64,000 nt of DNA, from positions 1 to 64,000 of the forward strand of contig JAVJRG010000010.1 in the NCBI GenBank assembly GCA_040218535.1, in the 5' to 3' direction. Origin of the DNA: Lacipirellulaceae bacterium (GTDB taxonomy: Bacteria; Planctomycetota; Planctomycetia; Pirellulales; Lacipirellulaceae). This document shows, one piece after another, positions 52,486 to 61,962 of the stretch. Positions within the stretch are counted from its first letter, which is position 1; every line of letters begins with the position of its first letter. The position numbers and the translations under genes are program-made. The notes under the pieces are model-generated. The model did not search any database. It saw only the letters and a program-made list of their open reading frames with translations, and was not told the origin of the DNA.

Positions 52486-53103
52486 ATGAGCCAAAAGCGA
52501 ATCACAAGTTTTATTGATACGCTAAGCAAGTACCCTGCCGCAAAGAACATTAGTAATCCCTATCACGCGGCAGAATGCAGAAATAATCTTCGGGAATATC
52601 TTCTAGCTCTTATCAAACAGCCTTACTCGGGCCACCTACTAATTGGTGAAGCTCCAGGCCGTAGAGGTTGCGCCGTCACAGGGATACCTTTCACAAGCAA
52701 TAGAGTGCTGAAAGATAACACTCATCAGTTCATTGTCAAACTCAGGAGAAAGCTAGAAATCACAGGGTCGGAACGAGAGCAAAGCCCAAAAATTGTCTGG
52801 GAGTATCTCGAAAAATCCAAGAAGATTCCGGCATGCTGGAATGTGTTTCCATTCCATTCTCACGAAGGTGATGCCAGACGTACAAATCGTAAACCCAGCA
52901 ATCTAGAAATAACAAACTCGAAGCATTACCTGTTTTCGATTATTGAGATACTGTCCCCCAGCAGTCTAATAGCAGTTGGGCGCAAAGCGGAATACGCACT
53001 TGAGCGTTGGTTGCCGCAACGCAATTACTTGTATGTTCGACATCCTGCGAACGGTGGTAAACCCGATTTCATTCGCGGCCTGAAGTCGGCAGGCATTAAA
53101 TAG
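52486..53103 (+). CDS. Uracil-DNA-glycosylase-like protein
   Basis: 205 residues. It shows the UDG superfamily layout: LLIGEAPGRRGCAVTGIPF (about 52-70, motif A), WNVFPFHS (about 118), a central AVGRKAEYAL (about 164) and RHPANGG (about 185, motif B). The resemblance is to the compact bacterial UDG-like group rather than to Ung. It may remove uracil or another damaged base, or be a divergent member. Codon use is clearly more A+T-rich than in the Fur gene before it, which suggests recent acquisition. Confidence 0.7.
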   Translation: MSQKRITSFIDTLSKYPAAKNISNPYHAAECRNNLREYLLALIKQPYSGHLLIGEAPGRRGCAVTGIPFTSNRVLKDNTHQFIVKLRRKLEITGSEREQSPKIVWEYLEKSKKIPACWNVFPFHSHEGDARRTNRKPSNLEITNSKHYLFSIIEILSPSSLIAVGRKAEYALERWLPQRNYLYVRHPANGGKPDFIRGLKSAGIK

Positions 53104-53131
53104 TTCAGCTTCGTAGCATATCTACTACCGA

Positions 53132-54559
53132 CTAAACTTTCAGTTCTGACTGCCTGAGTCCGCTCCCCGCGTACCGCTCGCGAATCGGTTCCACCACCGC
53201 TGCGATAAACTCATCCACCTGCTCAGGCGCTCGCCCAACCAAGTCTTTCGCGTCCACTGCGGCATTGAGATCGACACCGGCGAAGGCTTCGTCGTTTGCG
53301 AGTCGTTCCATGAGGTCGTTGGGCTTGCCCTTCTGCTTCACCTCGGCGGCAGCAGCGACGCTGTGTTGGCGGATGCGTTCGTGCAGGTCTTGGCGGTCGC
53401 CTCCGGCAGTGACGGCAGCCATCAGCACGTTCTCGGTCGCCATGAATGGGAGTTCTTCGTTCAAGTTCCTGGCGACCACCTCGGGATAGACGATCATCCC
53501 GCTGGCGATGTTGTGGTAGATCGTCAGCACCGCGTCGACGCCCAGAAACGCCTGTGGGAGGGTCATTCGTCGGTTGGCGGAATCATCCAAGGTGCGTTCC
53601 ATCCACTGCACGGCGTGGGTCTGCGACGCATTCGCAGCGAGGCTCATCACGTAACGCGCGATGCCGCCGATCCGTTCGCTCCGCATGGGGTTGCGTTTGT
53701 AGGGCATCGCGGAGGAGCCAATCTGTGACTTCTCAAACGGCTCTTCGATCTCTTTACGCATCGCCAGGATACGTAAGTCGGAGGTCGCCTTATGAGCGCT
53801 GGCAGCAATCCCAGAGAGAGTATCCAAAACCAATTGGTCAACCTTGCGCGAGTAGGTTTGACCGGTCACCGCATAGGCGGATTCAAAGCCCATCTTCTGC
53901 ATGACGAGCTTCTCAAGATGGCGAACCTTGTCATGGTCGCCATCGAACAGTTCCAAGAAACTTGCTTGAGTCCCAGTCGTGCCCTTCGTGCTGCGTGCCT
54001 TGAGCGTTGCGAGGCGATGTTCGACCTGCTCCAAGTCCATAACCAAGTCGTAACACCAGAGGGTTGCTCGCTTGCCAACCGTCGTCGGCTGGGCCGGTTG
54101 GAGGTGCGTAAAACCAAGTGTCGGCAGGGCGCGATGCTCCGAGGCAAACGTCGCCAAGGCGTCGATCACCCCGGCTAGCCGCTTAGCCACCAACTCTAGG
54201 GACTCACGAATCAACATCAGTTCGGTGTTGCAATTCACGAACTGGCTTGTCGCCCCCAAGTGAATGATCCCTTTCGCACTGGGGCTCTGATCACCATAAG
54301 CGTGGACGTGGGCCATCACGTCGTGACGCAGTTCTCTCTCATACTTGGCGGTTGTCTCAAAATCGATGTCGTCCTTATGCTTCTTGAGCTCAGCGATCTG
54401 TGCGTCAGTGATCGGCAGCCCCAATTCGGCCTCAGATTCCGCCAACCAAATCCAGAGTTGCCGCCACGTAGAAAACTTCTTCTGCGGCCCCCACAGCTCG
54501 GCCATCTCGTCGGAGGCGTAGCGTGTAATCAGGGGATTTTCGTAACGATCGTGCGACAT
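53132..54559 (-). CDS. purB: PurB, adenylosuccinate lyase
   Basis: 475 residues from ATG 54559 ([10 protein letters not shown]). It releases fumarate from SAICAR and adenylosuccinate in purine synthesis. The superfamily signature [18 protein letters not shown] (about 285-303) is intact, and [11 protein letters not shown] (about 102) and [11 protein letters not shown] hold the catalytic His residues. The C-terminal purB domain is complete. It follows the HD-domain gene on the same strand, with a 118-bp hairpin element between them. Confidence 0.96.
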   Translation of the reverse strand: MSHDRYENPLITRYASDEMAELWGPQKKFSTWRQLWIWLAESEAELGLPITDAQIAELKKHKDDIDFETTAKYERELRHDVMAHVHAYGDQSPSAKGIIHLGATSQFVNCNTELMLIRESLELVAKRLAGVIDALATFASEHRALPTLGFTHLQPAQPTTVGKRATLWCYDLVMDLEQVEHRLATLKARSTKGTTGTQASFLELFDGDHDKVRHLEKLVMQKMGFESAYAVTGQTYSRKVDQLVLDTLSGIAASAHKATSDLRILAMRKEIEEPFEKSQIGSSAMPYKRNPMRSERIGGIARYVMSLAANASQTHAVQWMERTLDDSANRRMTLPQAFLGVDAVLTIYHNIASGMIVYPEVVARNLNEELPFMATENVLMAAVTAGGDRQDLHERIRQHSVAAAAEVKQKGKPNDLMERLANDEAFAGVDLNAAVDAKDLVGRAPEQVDEFIAAVVEPIRERYAGSGLRQSELKV

Positions 54560-54580
54560 GGCATTCAAGACTATGCAGGA

Positions 54581-54698
54581 TGTCATTCCGACGGGAGGCT
54601 CGCCGACCGAGGAATCCGGTCTGAATCAGAGTTCGATGCCTGCTCGAATCGGGTTCACACCGGATTTCTCCGGTGCCGAGACACCTGTCGAAATGACA
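54581..54698. repeat. Long imperfect inverted-repeat element
   Basis: The arms 54581-54626 (starting TGTCATTCCGACGGGAGGCT) and 54653-54698 (whose reverse complement starts TGTCATTTCGACAGGTGTCT) can fold into a stem of about 45 bp around a short loop. It resembles REP/BIME-like or miniature elements. One arm recurs at 47073. Confidence 0.8.
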
Positions 54699-54720
54699 AA
54701 GTGGTGAATCTCTATCCTAC

Positions 54721-54755
54721 TACTGCCCACTGCCTACTGCCTACTGCCCACTTCC
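54721..54755. repeat. 7-bp tandem repeat
   Basis: TACTGCC, CACTGCC, TACTGCC, TACTGCC and CACTTCC are five consecutive heptamers, ending 2 bp before the stop codon region of the HD-domain gene. It is a heptamer short-tandem repeat like those described in cyanobacterial and planctomycete genomes; too short and unspaced for a CRISPR. Confidence 0.7.
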
Positions 54756-54757
54756 GC

Positions 54758-56161
54758 CTACATGTTCGTGAGGTCGTCTTCGCTCCGCCCGCCAACGAGT
54801 TCATCCACCGCCGCACCAACCGCAGCCGCTTGCTCGGCGGTATGATCCTTCCGCAAATAAACACGGCACATCTTATGAGTGACCGGCATTTGGCGGAACA
54901 ATTGATCGTCCGTGAGCGGGCGGATCGAGCCCGTTGCCGTATGGAACAGAAAGTTCTGCCCAGCAGTCGCCGCTCGTGCGTCGGGGCGGTAGATATGTCT
55001 TGGCAGATCGACACGCATTTCTAAGTCGCGATGGTCCTCGGGTAGCTTGCCGCGGATCGCCTGCGTCACCAGATCAACATCGCTAAAGATGCTGCTCTGT
55101 TCGGAATCCCCCTCCTTGAGCGCCAGGTTCCGCTCGGTCACGGCTTCCCATTCCACTTCACGGTTTAGTAGCTTCTGCCAGCGCTCGCCAACGCTTCGTA
55201 GTGCAACATTCTCGCTCTTGTGCCAACGTGCCACGTCGATCAGGAGTGACCATTCGGTAAAACCTTGATAGTCCTCCAAGTTCTCCAGCGGATTTCCCGG
55301 GAACAAATGCTGTTTGCTGTCGCGGAACAAACCTTCCAGCGTCTTATCAATCGCCCGCACCGTGCGATGAAAGTAAACGGCACGGAAAAGCTCGCTCTTG
55401 GTTTGCATAAAACGCAACAGCGCGTTCAACCCACGTTGATGGATCGTCAGTCCGCGCTCACTAAAGAAGCTGTAGCGAAGTAAGCGGTCGAGATCGTACG
55501 CCTTCTCGCTGTAGCCGCTCATGTAGGCGTCGCGGAGAACGAAGTCCATGTTGTCCACGGTATAGAGTCCACAAAACAGACTGCGGAGCATCACCAGCCA
55601 CTTTGGGTGATCCTTGGTGTCGTCCGTCTTGGGCCGCATGATGAGCCAAGCGATCTGCTCGGGGTCAAGCTGCTCCCCTTTCTCCAAATCACTGTTCGGA
55701 CAACTCCGCACGTTGGTGAGCAACTCACCCAACTCCTCGCGAATGATGTGAGCTCCGAGCGTCTCATGCGTCAGCTCATGGTCTTTTAAGAAATGCGCGT
55801 CGAAAAAGTGACCAAATGGCCCGTGACCCACATCATGCAGCAATGCCGCCATGCGGCAGAGGCACTCGACAAACCCGCGGCTTGGGACATCCGGGCAGGT
55901 CTCCTTGAGGCTCGGGTAGAGCGTCTCCACGGCACGGCTCGCCATGTGCATTGCCCCGACCACGTGCTGAAACCGCGTGTGTTCAGCCGAAGGATAGACC
56001 CACCAAGCCGTTTGCAGTTGATGAATCTGTCGTAATCGTTGCAACCAAGGATGGTCGAGCAGCGTTCGCTCAGAGGTTTCCCCTGGCTCAACGACAGAAA
56101 TGAACGGGATGTAGCCGTGAATGGGATCGTGACAGAGGCTTTCTCGCTGAATGTGCTTCAT
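54758..56161 (-). CDS. HD-domain phosphohydrolase (dNTPase/SAMHD1-like)
   Basis: 467 residues. The metal ligands are His66 in TRFQHVVG, His109-Asp110 in ALLHDVGHGPFGH (with His113 and His118 following) and a late Asp in NMDFVLRDAYMSG (about 208). The N-terminal DPIHGYIPF and the tyrosine-rich region after the HD core resemble the SAMHD1/dGTPase branch, which hydrolyses dNTPs to nucleoside and triphosphate. The allosteric and substrate specificities are unknown. It precedes purB, which might hint at nucleotide pool control. Confidence 0.88.
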   Translation of the reverse strand: MKHIQRESLCHDPIHGYIPFISVVEPGETSERTLLDHPWLQRLRQIHQLQTAWWVYPSAEHTRFQHVVGAMHMASRAVETLYPSLKETCPDVPSRGFVECLCRMAALLHDVGHGPFGHFFDAHFLKDHELTHETLGAHIIREELGELLTNVRSCPNSDLEKGEQLDPEQIAWLIMRPKTDDTKDHPKWLVMLRSLFCGLYTVDNMDFVLRDAYMSGYSEKAYDLDRLLRYSFFSERGLTIHQRGLNALLRFMQTKSELFRAVYFHRTVRAIDKTLEGLFRDSKQHLFPGNPLENLEDYQGFTEWSLLIDVARWHKSENVALRSVGERWQKLLNREVEWEAVTERNLALKEGDSEQSSIFSDVDLVTQAIRGKLPEDHRDLEMRVDLPRHIYRPDARAATAGQNFLFHTATGSIRPLTDDQLFRQMPVTHKMCRVYLRKDHTAEQAAAVGAAVDELVGGRSEDDLTNM

Positions 56162-56201
56162 AGCAGCTATTGTGAAGCTGCATTAGTGAATCGGCAACGG
56201 G

Positions 56202-56795
56202 CTAAGCGCGTCGATGCCTCAACAGGAAACACCCAAGCAAAACTGATCCTATCGACAAAGCCGCAGGCTCAGGTACTACTGGATTGCCAAAGGGATCGAT
56301 TCCGTGCGGACCTTGCCAATAGGAGACATGAGAGATCTCGCGGTGATCGCCGCTGAGATCGAGGAGGTTTAATCCCGACATGAAGGTGTAAAGAGAGAAA
56401 CCAAAGTTGCCGGGACCCTTCACAGAATAGTACAGCAAGTTCGCATCAGTTCCTGTGTACTTGAAGTAGGCCTCGGGCAAAGCCGTGAGAGCTGACTCTG
56501 TCGTTATCGGCATCGTCCCGGCGGCGTCCTCGAAGAACATAAAGCCGTTAGCCATGTTAAAGACGAACGTTGCATCGTCGTCGGTCTTCTTGAAAAGTGA
56601 AGTCGGCGGAATTAAATCAGGGTCATGAGCCGCGTTATACTCACCAATCTCTTCGATGACTTTTGCTAACGTGTCATTCCCGCCCATTGCACCAGGATTG
56701 TTTCCGACGAGAAATCCTGCTTGAGAGTTCTTAGACGCTACGGCGACCGTGGCCAACACTGCGATAGCAGTGAAAGCGTAAGAGGTGCATTTCAT
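56202..56795 (-). CDS. PEP-CTERM secreted protein
   Basis: 197 residues from ATG 56795 (MKCTSYAFTAIAVL), chosen because a signal peptide follows at once; upstream ATG codons give an implausible Cys-rich leader. The body is a small beta-rich domain. The C-terminus has VVPEPAALSIG, a hydrophobic helix and an RHRRA tail, the PEP-CTERM sorting signal processed by exosortase. No exosortase gene is in the window. Function unknown. Confidence 0.8.
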   Translation of the reverse strand: MKCTSYAFTAIAVLATVAVASKNSQAGFLVGNNPGAMGGNDTLAKVIEEIGEYNAAHDPDLIPPTSLFKKTDDDATFVFNMANGFMFFEDAAGTMPITTESALTALPEAYFKYTGTDANLLYYSVKGPGNFGFSLYTFMSGLNLLDLSGDHREISHVSYWQGPHGIDPFGNPVVPEPAALSIGSVLLGCFLLRHRRA

Positions 56796-56975
56796 TAGAC
56801 TGTCCTGACCTAAGCAATATTCGAGAATGCCGAGAAGCGGATACCCGCACATCTGGCATACTAGGCAAAACTGCGGCATTCCGCAATTAAAATGCACTAA
56901 AAAACTGCACTTTATCGCAGGATGTGCCCGAGGGCAGCTCAGAGAGTTTGAGAAGCGTGGAAACCTCGGAACGCA

Positions 56976-57209
56976 CTAGTTCTGAGGAGGGGACTCATCC
57001 AACGAACGAACGGCCAGAACCACGATTAGGGCGGTCAAACTGACTAGCCAGAGGATTCCTGCCCCGCGGCCGATTTGAGAGACAACCGAGGCGGTGCCCG
57101 TGTCGCCCATGGAATCCAAGAGCCCTGAGACCCACGAGAGTAGTGTCTGGAGGAGAGGCAATCCCAGCGTCGTTGCTAGGAGCACTTTCAAGGCACCTCG
57201 GAGTCTCAT
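56976..57209 (-). CDS. Small membrane protein
   Basis: 77 residues with two hydrophobic segments (about 8-30 and 48-70) joined by a Gly/Ser-rich loop. No family recognised. It is divergent from the large hydrolase-like gene. Confidence 0.5.
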   Translation of the reverse strand: MRLRGALKVLLATTLGLPLLQTLLSWVSGLLDSMGDTGTASVVSQIGRGAGILWLVSLTALIVVLAVRSLDESPPQN

Positions 57210-57438
57210 GCAAAGTCTCTGCTGGATAATGAAGATCGCTGAGTGGAGAGGCTCATATTCGGCAAAGTCCTCCCAGGTGGACCAATCTTCGATTTAGCAA
57301 GTCACAGTGTCAACCACTGACCAGACTGCGCCGACCTGGATTCGTCGATTTCTCGGGAAACTCCCTTTGGTTGACTACCGGAGTGTTGCTGCAAAAGTAG
57401 GATTAAGGGCCAACTTTCGTACCCCAACTCTCGTCACC

Positions 57439-59835
57439 ATGTTGCTGCTCCACAAACGCACGCTTATCCTCCTGCTGATGCTGGCAGTTGCCCTGGGCTA
57501 TTCAAGTGTTTCCCTAGCACAAAAGTTGCTACTTAAGGATGGTCGCATTCTCGGCGGTAAGATCGCCAAAACAACAGGGGTAGATTCCACACCGGAATCA
57601 GCCAACGGTCAGGCGGGGGAAGTCATCACGCAGCCCATTTATGTGATTGATGATGATCTCCGACGGGTGTTCATTTCCAACCGGCAAGCGATACGCTTGC
57701 TCGACGAGGCCCCCGAGAAGCAGGTAGAGATCAAGCTCTGGCAAAATGTCGCTCAAGGAGGTTCAGGCATTGCCAGCGTTGGACCGAGCCTCGGCATTTC
57801 ACCCTTCGACGAGTACGGACGACGCGTCTACCGCATGCAAACCCGACAGGGCCCGCTGGCCGTCGTGCAGGGCATCACCGAACTCACCCCGCGTTACGCC
57901 AAAGTCGAGGGGCTGATGGGCGCGAAACGCTCCGTTGTTTGGGATAGTCGCATCGCCACCACTTCGATTCCGAAGGACACCGTCGCGAAGATCCTGGCTC
58001 GCACGTTGCCACGCAACGATCCCGAAGCCCGCTTGCAGGCAGTTCGTTTCTATAACGACGCGGAACGCTTCGACGAAGCAGGGCGTGAGTTGAAAGCGAT
58101 TATCGACGACTTCCCGGAAATGGAAGATCTCAAGGATGAAATCCGCCTGCTGCGTCAATTGCAGGCAAAGCGGATCCTCAAAGAGATCGAGCTTCGCAAA
58201 GAGGCGGGTCAGCACCAGCTTGTCAACGTACTGCTGAAGAACTATCCCACCGAGGACGTCTCCGGCGAAACACTTCAACAGGTGCGCGAACTGATTTCCA
58301 AGTACGAGGGAGATTCACGGCGACTCGAGGTCACGAAGAGTAATCTGAAGGTAATTGTCGACTCCATGTCGGATCCCGATGCACGCGGGCTCATCGCTCC
58401 GTTGATTGCGGAAGTCACTGCCGAGCTGAGCCGCAACAACGTCGGGCGACTCGCTCCCTTTAGCCAGTTCGCCGATGACGCTTCGATGACCGCTGAAGAA
58501 AAGGCGGCCCTCGCGGTCAGTGGTTGGCTACTGGGAGCTGATCAGGCAACGAAGAAGCTCTCGGAAGCCGTTTCGCTGGTGAAGATTCGCGATGGCGTCA
58601 TCCGTTACTTGCGTGAACCGCTCGTTCATGAACGGGAAACCATCGTTGAAAATCTGCGCAGTCTCGAAGGAGCATCAGTCGATCGCCTCGCTCAACTGCT
58701 GTTCATGATCAAACCACCGCTTCACGATGCAGAACTCGTGCAGCAGAACTTCGGCTCCCTCCAACTCACCGCCCCAGGTCAAACCGAAGACGGCGATTTC
58801 CCATATCTCGTCCAGCTCCCGCCTGAATACGATCCCCACCTCCGCTATCCAACAATTATCGCGTTGAACGGCGCTTATAACTCGGTTGAGCAAGAACTCG
58901 ACTTCTGGAGCGGTTCGCCCCGCGTTGAAGAAGACAGCACCACTGGCGAGAGAAAGGTCGTGTCGGCTCGCAACGGTCAATCGATGCGACGCGGGTATAT
59001 CGTGATCGCCATCCGCTGGCAGAAACCGCAGCAATACGACTACGAATACTCCGCCCGCGAGCATATCGCCGTGCTGACCTCGCTGCGTGATGCCTGCCGG
59101 CGGTTTAGCATCGACACTGATCGCGTGTTTCTGACCGGACATGACACGGGTGGTGAAGCCGCTTGGGACATCGCTCAATCGCACCCAGACCTATGGGCCG
59201 GGGCCATTCCTTTTGTCGCAACCATCGACAAGTACGGACGCTTCTACTGGGAGAACGCCCGCCACGTGCCGTTCTACTTCGTCGCCGGAGCACTCGACGG
59301 AACGATGATGAGCGACAATGCAGCGTTGTTCGATCGTTTCCTGAGTAAACGCTTCGACGCAACCGTTGTTGAATACTTAGGTCGAGGTCATGAGCCCTTC
59401 CACGACGAAATCCATCACGCCTTCGATTGGATGGACCGTCGCAAACGTGGCAACGCCCCCGAGGAGTTCACCTGCTCGACCCTGAGACCCTGGGACAACT
59501 TCTTCTGGTGGATCGAATGTGAGGAATTCCCTCGTCGTTGGATGATCCATCCTGCGGAATGGACGGGGCGCGGGGCGCGTGCCACCGAAGTCACCGGCAA
59601 GATTCTAGCCGACAATCGCCTACTCGTGAAAACGACAGCCGAAAAAACGACCGTTTGGCTCAATCCCCAGATGGTCGACTTCGAAAAGCCGGTCCGCATC
59701 ACCATCAACGGCAACAGTCTCCGCGGCGCACGCGAATCCGTCGGCCCCCAGCTCGACGTCCTGCTCGAAGACGCGCGCACGAGGGCCGACCGGCAACGGC
59801 CTTTTTGGGCGAAGTTTGAGTGGCCTGAGAAGTAA
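57439..59835 (+). CDS. Exported alpha/beta-hydrolase-like protein with Asp at the nucleophile elbow
   Basis: 798 residues from ATG 57439; the GTG at 57307 would add 44 residues in front of a clear signal peptide (LILLLMLAVALGYSSVSLAQ). An N-terminal small beta module (KLLLKDGRILGGKI) and a helical region of about 350 residues precede an esterase/peptidase-like domain (about 430-680). Its nucleophile elbow reads TGHDTGGEA (about 565), with Asp instead of Ser, and the His region GRGHEPFHDE (about 650) is kept. A C-terminal domain of about 100 residues follows. Either an Asp-nucleophile enzyme or an inactive relative; it acts outside the cytoplasm. Confidence 0.65.
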   Translation: MLLLHKRTLILLLMLAVALGYSSVSLAQKLLLKDGRILGGKIAKTTGVDSTPESANGQAGEVITQPIYVIDDDLRRVFISNRQAIRLLDEAPEKQVEIKLWQNVAQGGSGIASVGPSLGISPFDEYGRRVYRMQTRQGPLAVVQGITELTPRYAKVEGLMGAKRSVVWDSRIATTSIPKDTVAKILARTLPRNDPEARLQAVRFYNDAERFDEAGRELKAIIDDFPEMEDLKDEIRLLRQLQAKRILKEIELRKEAGQHQLVNVLLKNYPTEDVSGETLQQVRELISKYEGDSRRLEVTKSNLKVIVDSMSDPDARGLIAPLIAEVTAELSRNNVGRLAPFSQFADDASMTAEEKAALAVSGWLLGADQATKKLSEAVSLVKIRDGVIRYLREPLVHERETIVENLRSLEGASVDRLAQLLFMIKPPLHDAELVQQNFGSLQLTAPGQTEDGDFPYLVQLPPEYDPHLRYPTIIALNGAYNSVEQELDFWSGSPRVEEDSTTGERKVVSARNGQSMRRGYIVIAIRWQKPQQYDYEYSAREHIAVLTSLRDACRRFSIDTDRVFLTGHDTGGEAAWDIAQSHPDLWAGAIPFVATIDKYGRFYWENARHVPFYFVAGALDGTMMSDNAALFDRFLSKRFDATVVEYLGRGHEPFHDEIHHAFDWMDRRKRGNAPEEFTCSTLRPWDNFFWWIECEEFPRRWMIHPAEWTGRGARATEVTGKILADNRLLVKTTAEKTTVWLNPQMVDFEKPVRITINGNSLRGARESVGPQLDVLLEDARTRADRQRPFWAKFEWPEK

Positions 59836-59843
59836 CTAATGGC

Positions 59844-60554
59844 CTACCTACGCCGTACTACACCGTAACTCGCTCCAAGCATCAGAAGCACGACCGATCC
59901 CGGCTCTGGTACGTAGCTGATCGTAGCGCGAAAGGTCGTCGAGTCGAATCCGAAATCGTTCAAGGGATCGACGATAAAGTGAATCTGGTCACCAGCGTTG
60001 ATACTGACATTGCTGATCGTAATCGGCGCGATACCAGCTCCATTGACGAACGAGCCGTTCGCAAGTGTACCGCTGACATCACCCACATCGACAAACCAGC
60101 GAATCCCCGTGGCAGACGTAGGACCGTTGGGGTCCATGTCGTCGAACTCAAACTCAATGTCAGCGGTCCCCGTCACTGGGCTGGTCCAAGTGACGACTGC
60201 GAAACCTACACTCGGCGGATGCATCCAGATCGTATCGGTCGGCCAGGAAAAGGAGGCAAAAGGAGGTACGATGTTGATGTCCGAACCCGATTGGTTGACT
60301 CCAATCCCCGGAAAGGAACCGCCGTTGTTCCAATAATCCGTCGTCGGCGACCATAACGGGAACGGATCGCTATGGGTGGCAAGCAATTGATAATCGCCAT
60401 CTCGGACGGAGTCAGGAGACCAACGGTAGGACCACTCCGAAGTGGCTGCGTTGGTTGTATTCGAAAAGTCGTCAACCGCCGACGTAACAGTGACCGCCGA
60501 AGCAACACCACAGCAGCTCACTGTGGCAGTAAAGAGAAGTAGCTGTCGAATCAT
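59844..60554 (-). CDS. PEP-CTERM secreted protein
   Basis: 236 residues with a signal peptide (about 1-20) and a C-terminal YVPEPGSVVLLMLG segment followed by VRRR, the PEP-CTERM signal. The body is a beta-sandwich-like domain rich in Ser, Thr, Asp and Trp (WTSPVTGTADIEFEFDD), similar in style to extracellular matrix or adhesion modules. No specific function can be assigned. It is convergent with the hydrolase-like gene. Confidence 0.8.
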   Translation of the reverse strand: MIRQLLLFTATVSCCGVASAVTVTSAVDDFSNTTNAATSEWSYRWSPDSVRDGDYQLLATHSDPFPLWSPTTDYWNNGGSFPGIGVNQSGSDINIVPPFASFSWPTDTIWMHPPSVGFAVVTWTSPVTGTADIEFEFDDMDPNGPTSATGIRWFVDVGDVSGTLANGSFVNGAGIAPITISNVSINAGDQIHFIVDPLNDFGFDSTTFRATISYVPEPGSVVLLMLGASYGVVRRR

Positions 60555-61116
60555 TAGATCTCCCCCGGATCATTCTGATGCAAGTTGCCGAGAAAACTCC
60601 CTAGTGCCCGAGGGAGCATTACCTAGTCTGTGACTGGAGTATAGAGCGAGTTCCGCCAGGTGTAAACAATTGGCCTAGATAGAAAACGTACAAGGCAGAG
60701 AGACACGATTTGGATGGAATTCGCCTCGCCCGATTCGACCTCGAAAAATGCCACATTTGCAACTTAGACGAAGTTGCAAGCCGATGCAGCAAGCTAATAG
60801 TCGTAGAAGTTCTAAAAGCAGTTTCAACAACCCATCAGCCGCCGGGCGTTAGTCTCTGGTTGCCCAGAGAACCGGACGCTAACGTGTTGCGGCTGTCATT
60901 TTGAAACCGCTTCTAGGCATCTCCTAGTTAACTCTGCAAGGCCCAGCGTAGTAATTTGCAAGCTCTCATCAGATGAACTAGACTCAGCCTAAGTCTTACG
61001 ACGTATCTTGGGAGTTGCTCTATTCAAACAACACGAGTGCCAACTTCCCGCAAGCCGCGATTTGAAAGCCACTCTGATTCCACTGCTGTTCCTCAAACGG
61101 GAACTCCCTAAAACCG
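60555..61116. other. Intergenic region with one hairpin repeat
   Basis: 562 bp between two divergent PEP-CTERM genes. It contains one dispersed hairpin (60836-60895) and otherwise nothing that looks coding; the 64-codon ORF at 60710 runs into the repeat. Promoters of both genes must lie here but none is clear. Confidence 0.5.
60836..60895. repeat. Dispersed hairpin repeat
   Basis: CAGCCGC-CGGGCGTTAG and TCTCTGG on the left pair imperfectly with CCAGAGAACCGGACGCTAACG and GCGGCTG on the right. The GGCGTTAG core is shared with 63045-63117 and in reverse with 33872-33900. Confidence 0.65.
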
Positions 61117-61827
61117 ATGGCAACCATGAAAACTACACTGCCTAAACTTTGCCAGCTTGCCTCGCTATTTATACTGCTAGCGACCCAGACGATCTCGAAC
61201 GGTCAGACTACACGATTCGAGCTCGAAGCGGTTGTCACGGCAGTTGACGACGAGTTCGAGTCAGTCGTTTCGCGGAACGATCCGGTACTGATCGAGGTCA
61301 GCTACGACCGATCTGCAGTTGCGTTTCAAACCAACAACGGCGGTGCTATCGCTTTCTATCCACTTGAGTCACTGCAAGTAGCACTGCCAGCCATTGATGT
61401 AACCTATGAATTCGACGTCAGCAATCCGGTTATTGGCTCCGATGGCTCACGCTTACAGATGATAAACGATCTACAGACTTCAACCGGTGTACTCGACAGA
61501 TGGGGCATCGTATCCGGAGGAGTTTCTGCCGGTCAGAACCTAGCGGGAAGCCCATTACGACAGGTTCAGTTTGCGCTACAGGATGTAACTGGCGTGGCTC
61601 TTGATTCGACCGAGCCACTTACCTCTCTTGATGTGAGCGTATTTACGTCGTTCGCAAGAACCGGCGTCTTGTCATACGGTGCCGACACCCCGTCGATATC
61701 GCGGGTCACCTTTGTGATTACATCTGCCGCGACGGTTCCCGAGCCGTCAATTGGGACTCTTGCCTCTCTTGCGGCTGGACTGATTCTAGCGTTTCATCGT
61801 TCGAGGCAGAGTCTTCGACTCGCATAA
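61117..61827 (+). CDS. PEP-CTERM secreted protein
   Basis: 236 residues (or 233 from ATG 61126). A signal peptide (about 12-30), a beta-rich body and a C-terminal TVPEPSIGTLASL helix followed by HRSRQSLRL form the PEP-CTERM signal, although the tail is a little longer than usual. Function unknown; third PEP-CTERM protein in 6 kb. Confidence 0.78.
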   Translation: MATMKTTLPKLCQLASLFILLATQTISNGQTTRFELEAVVTAVDDEFESVVSRNDPVLIEVSYDRSAVAFQTNNGGAIAFYPLESLQVALPAIDVTYEFDVSNPVIGSDGSRLQMINDLQTSTGVLDRWGIVSGGVSAGQNLAGSPLRQVQFALQDVTGVALDSTEPLTSLDVSVFTSFARTGVLSYGADTPSISRVTFVITSAATVPEPSIGTLASLAAGLILAFHRSRQSLRLA

Positions 61828-61962
61828 GAAGGAATAGCTGACCTTCTTAGTCAGAAGTGGCATGGTTGATGCGTGCCTTGAATTGAAACTCCGAACGCAC
61901 TTTGCGAAACTCCTCAGTGCCGTAACCCTGGGCAATAATCTCACTAGAGAGATGACTAGGCA

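Noticed and set aside
54721-54755. Possible CRISPR array
   Set aside because: The units are 7 bp and directly adjacent with no spacers; no cas genes are present.
60710-60904. 64-codon ORF in the gap before a PEP-CTERM gene
   Set aside because: Its 3' third is the hairpin repeat at 60836-60895, so it is unlikely to be a gene.
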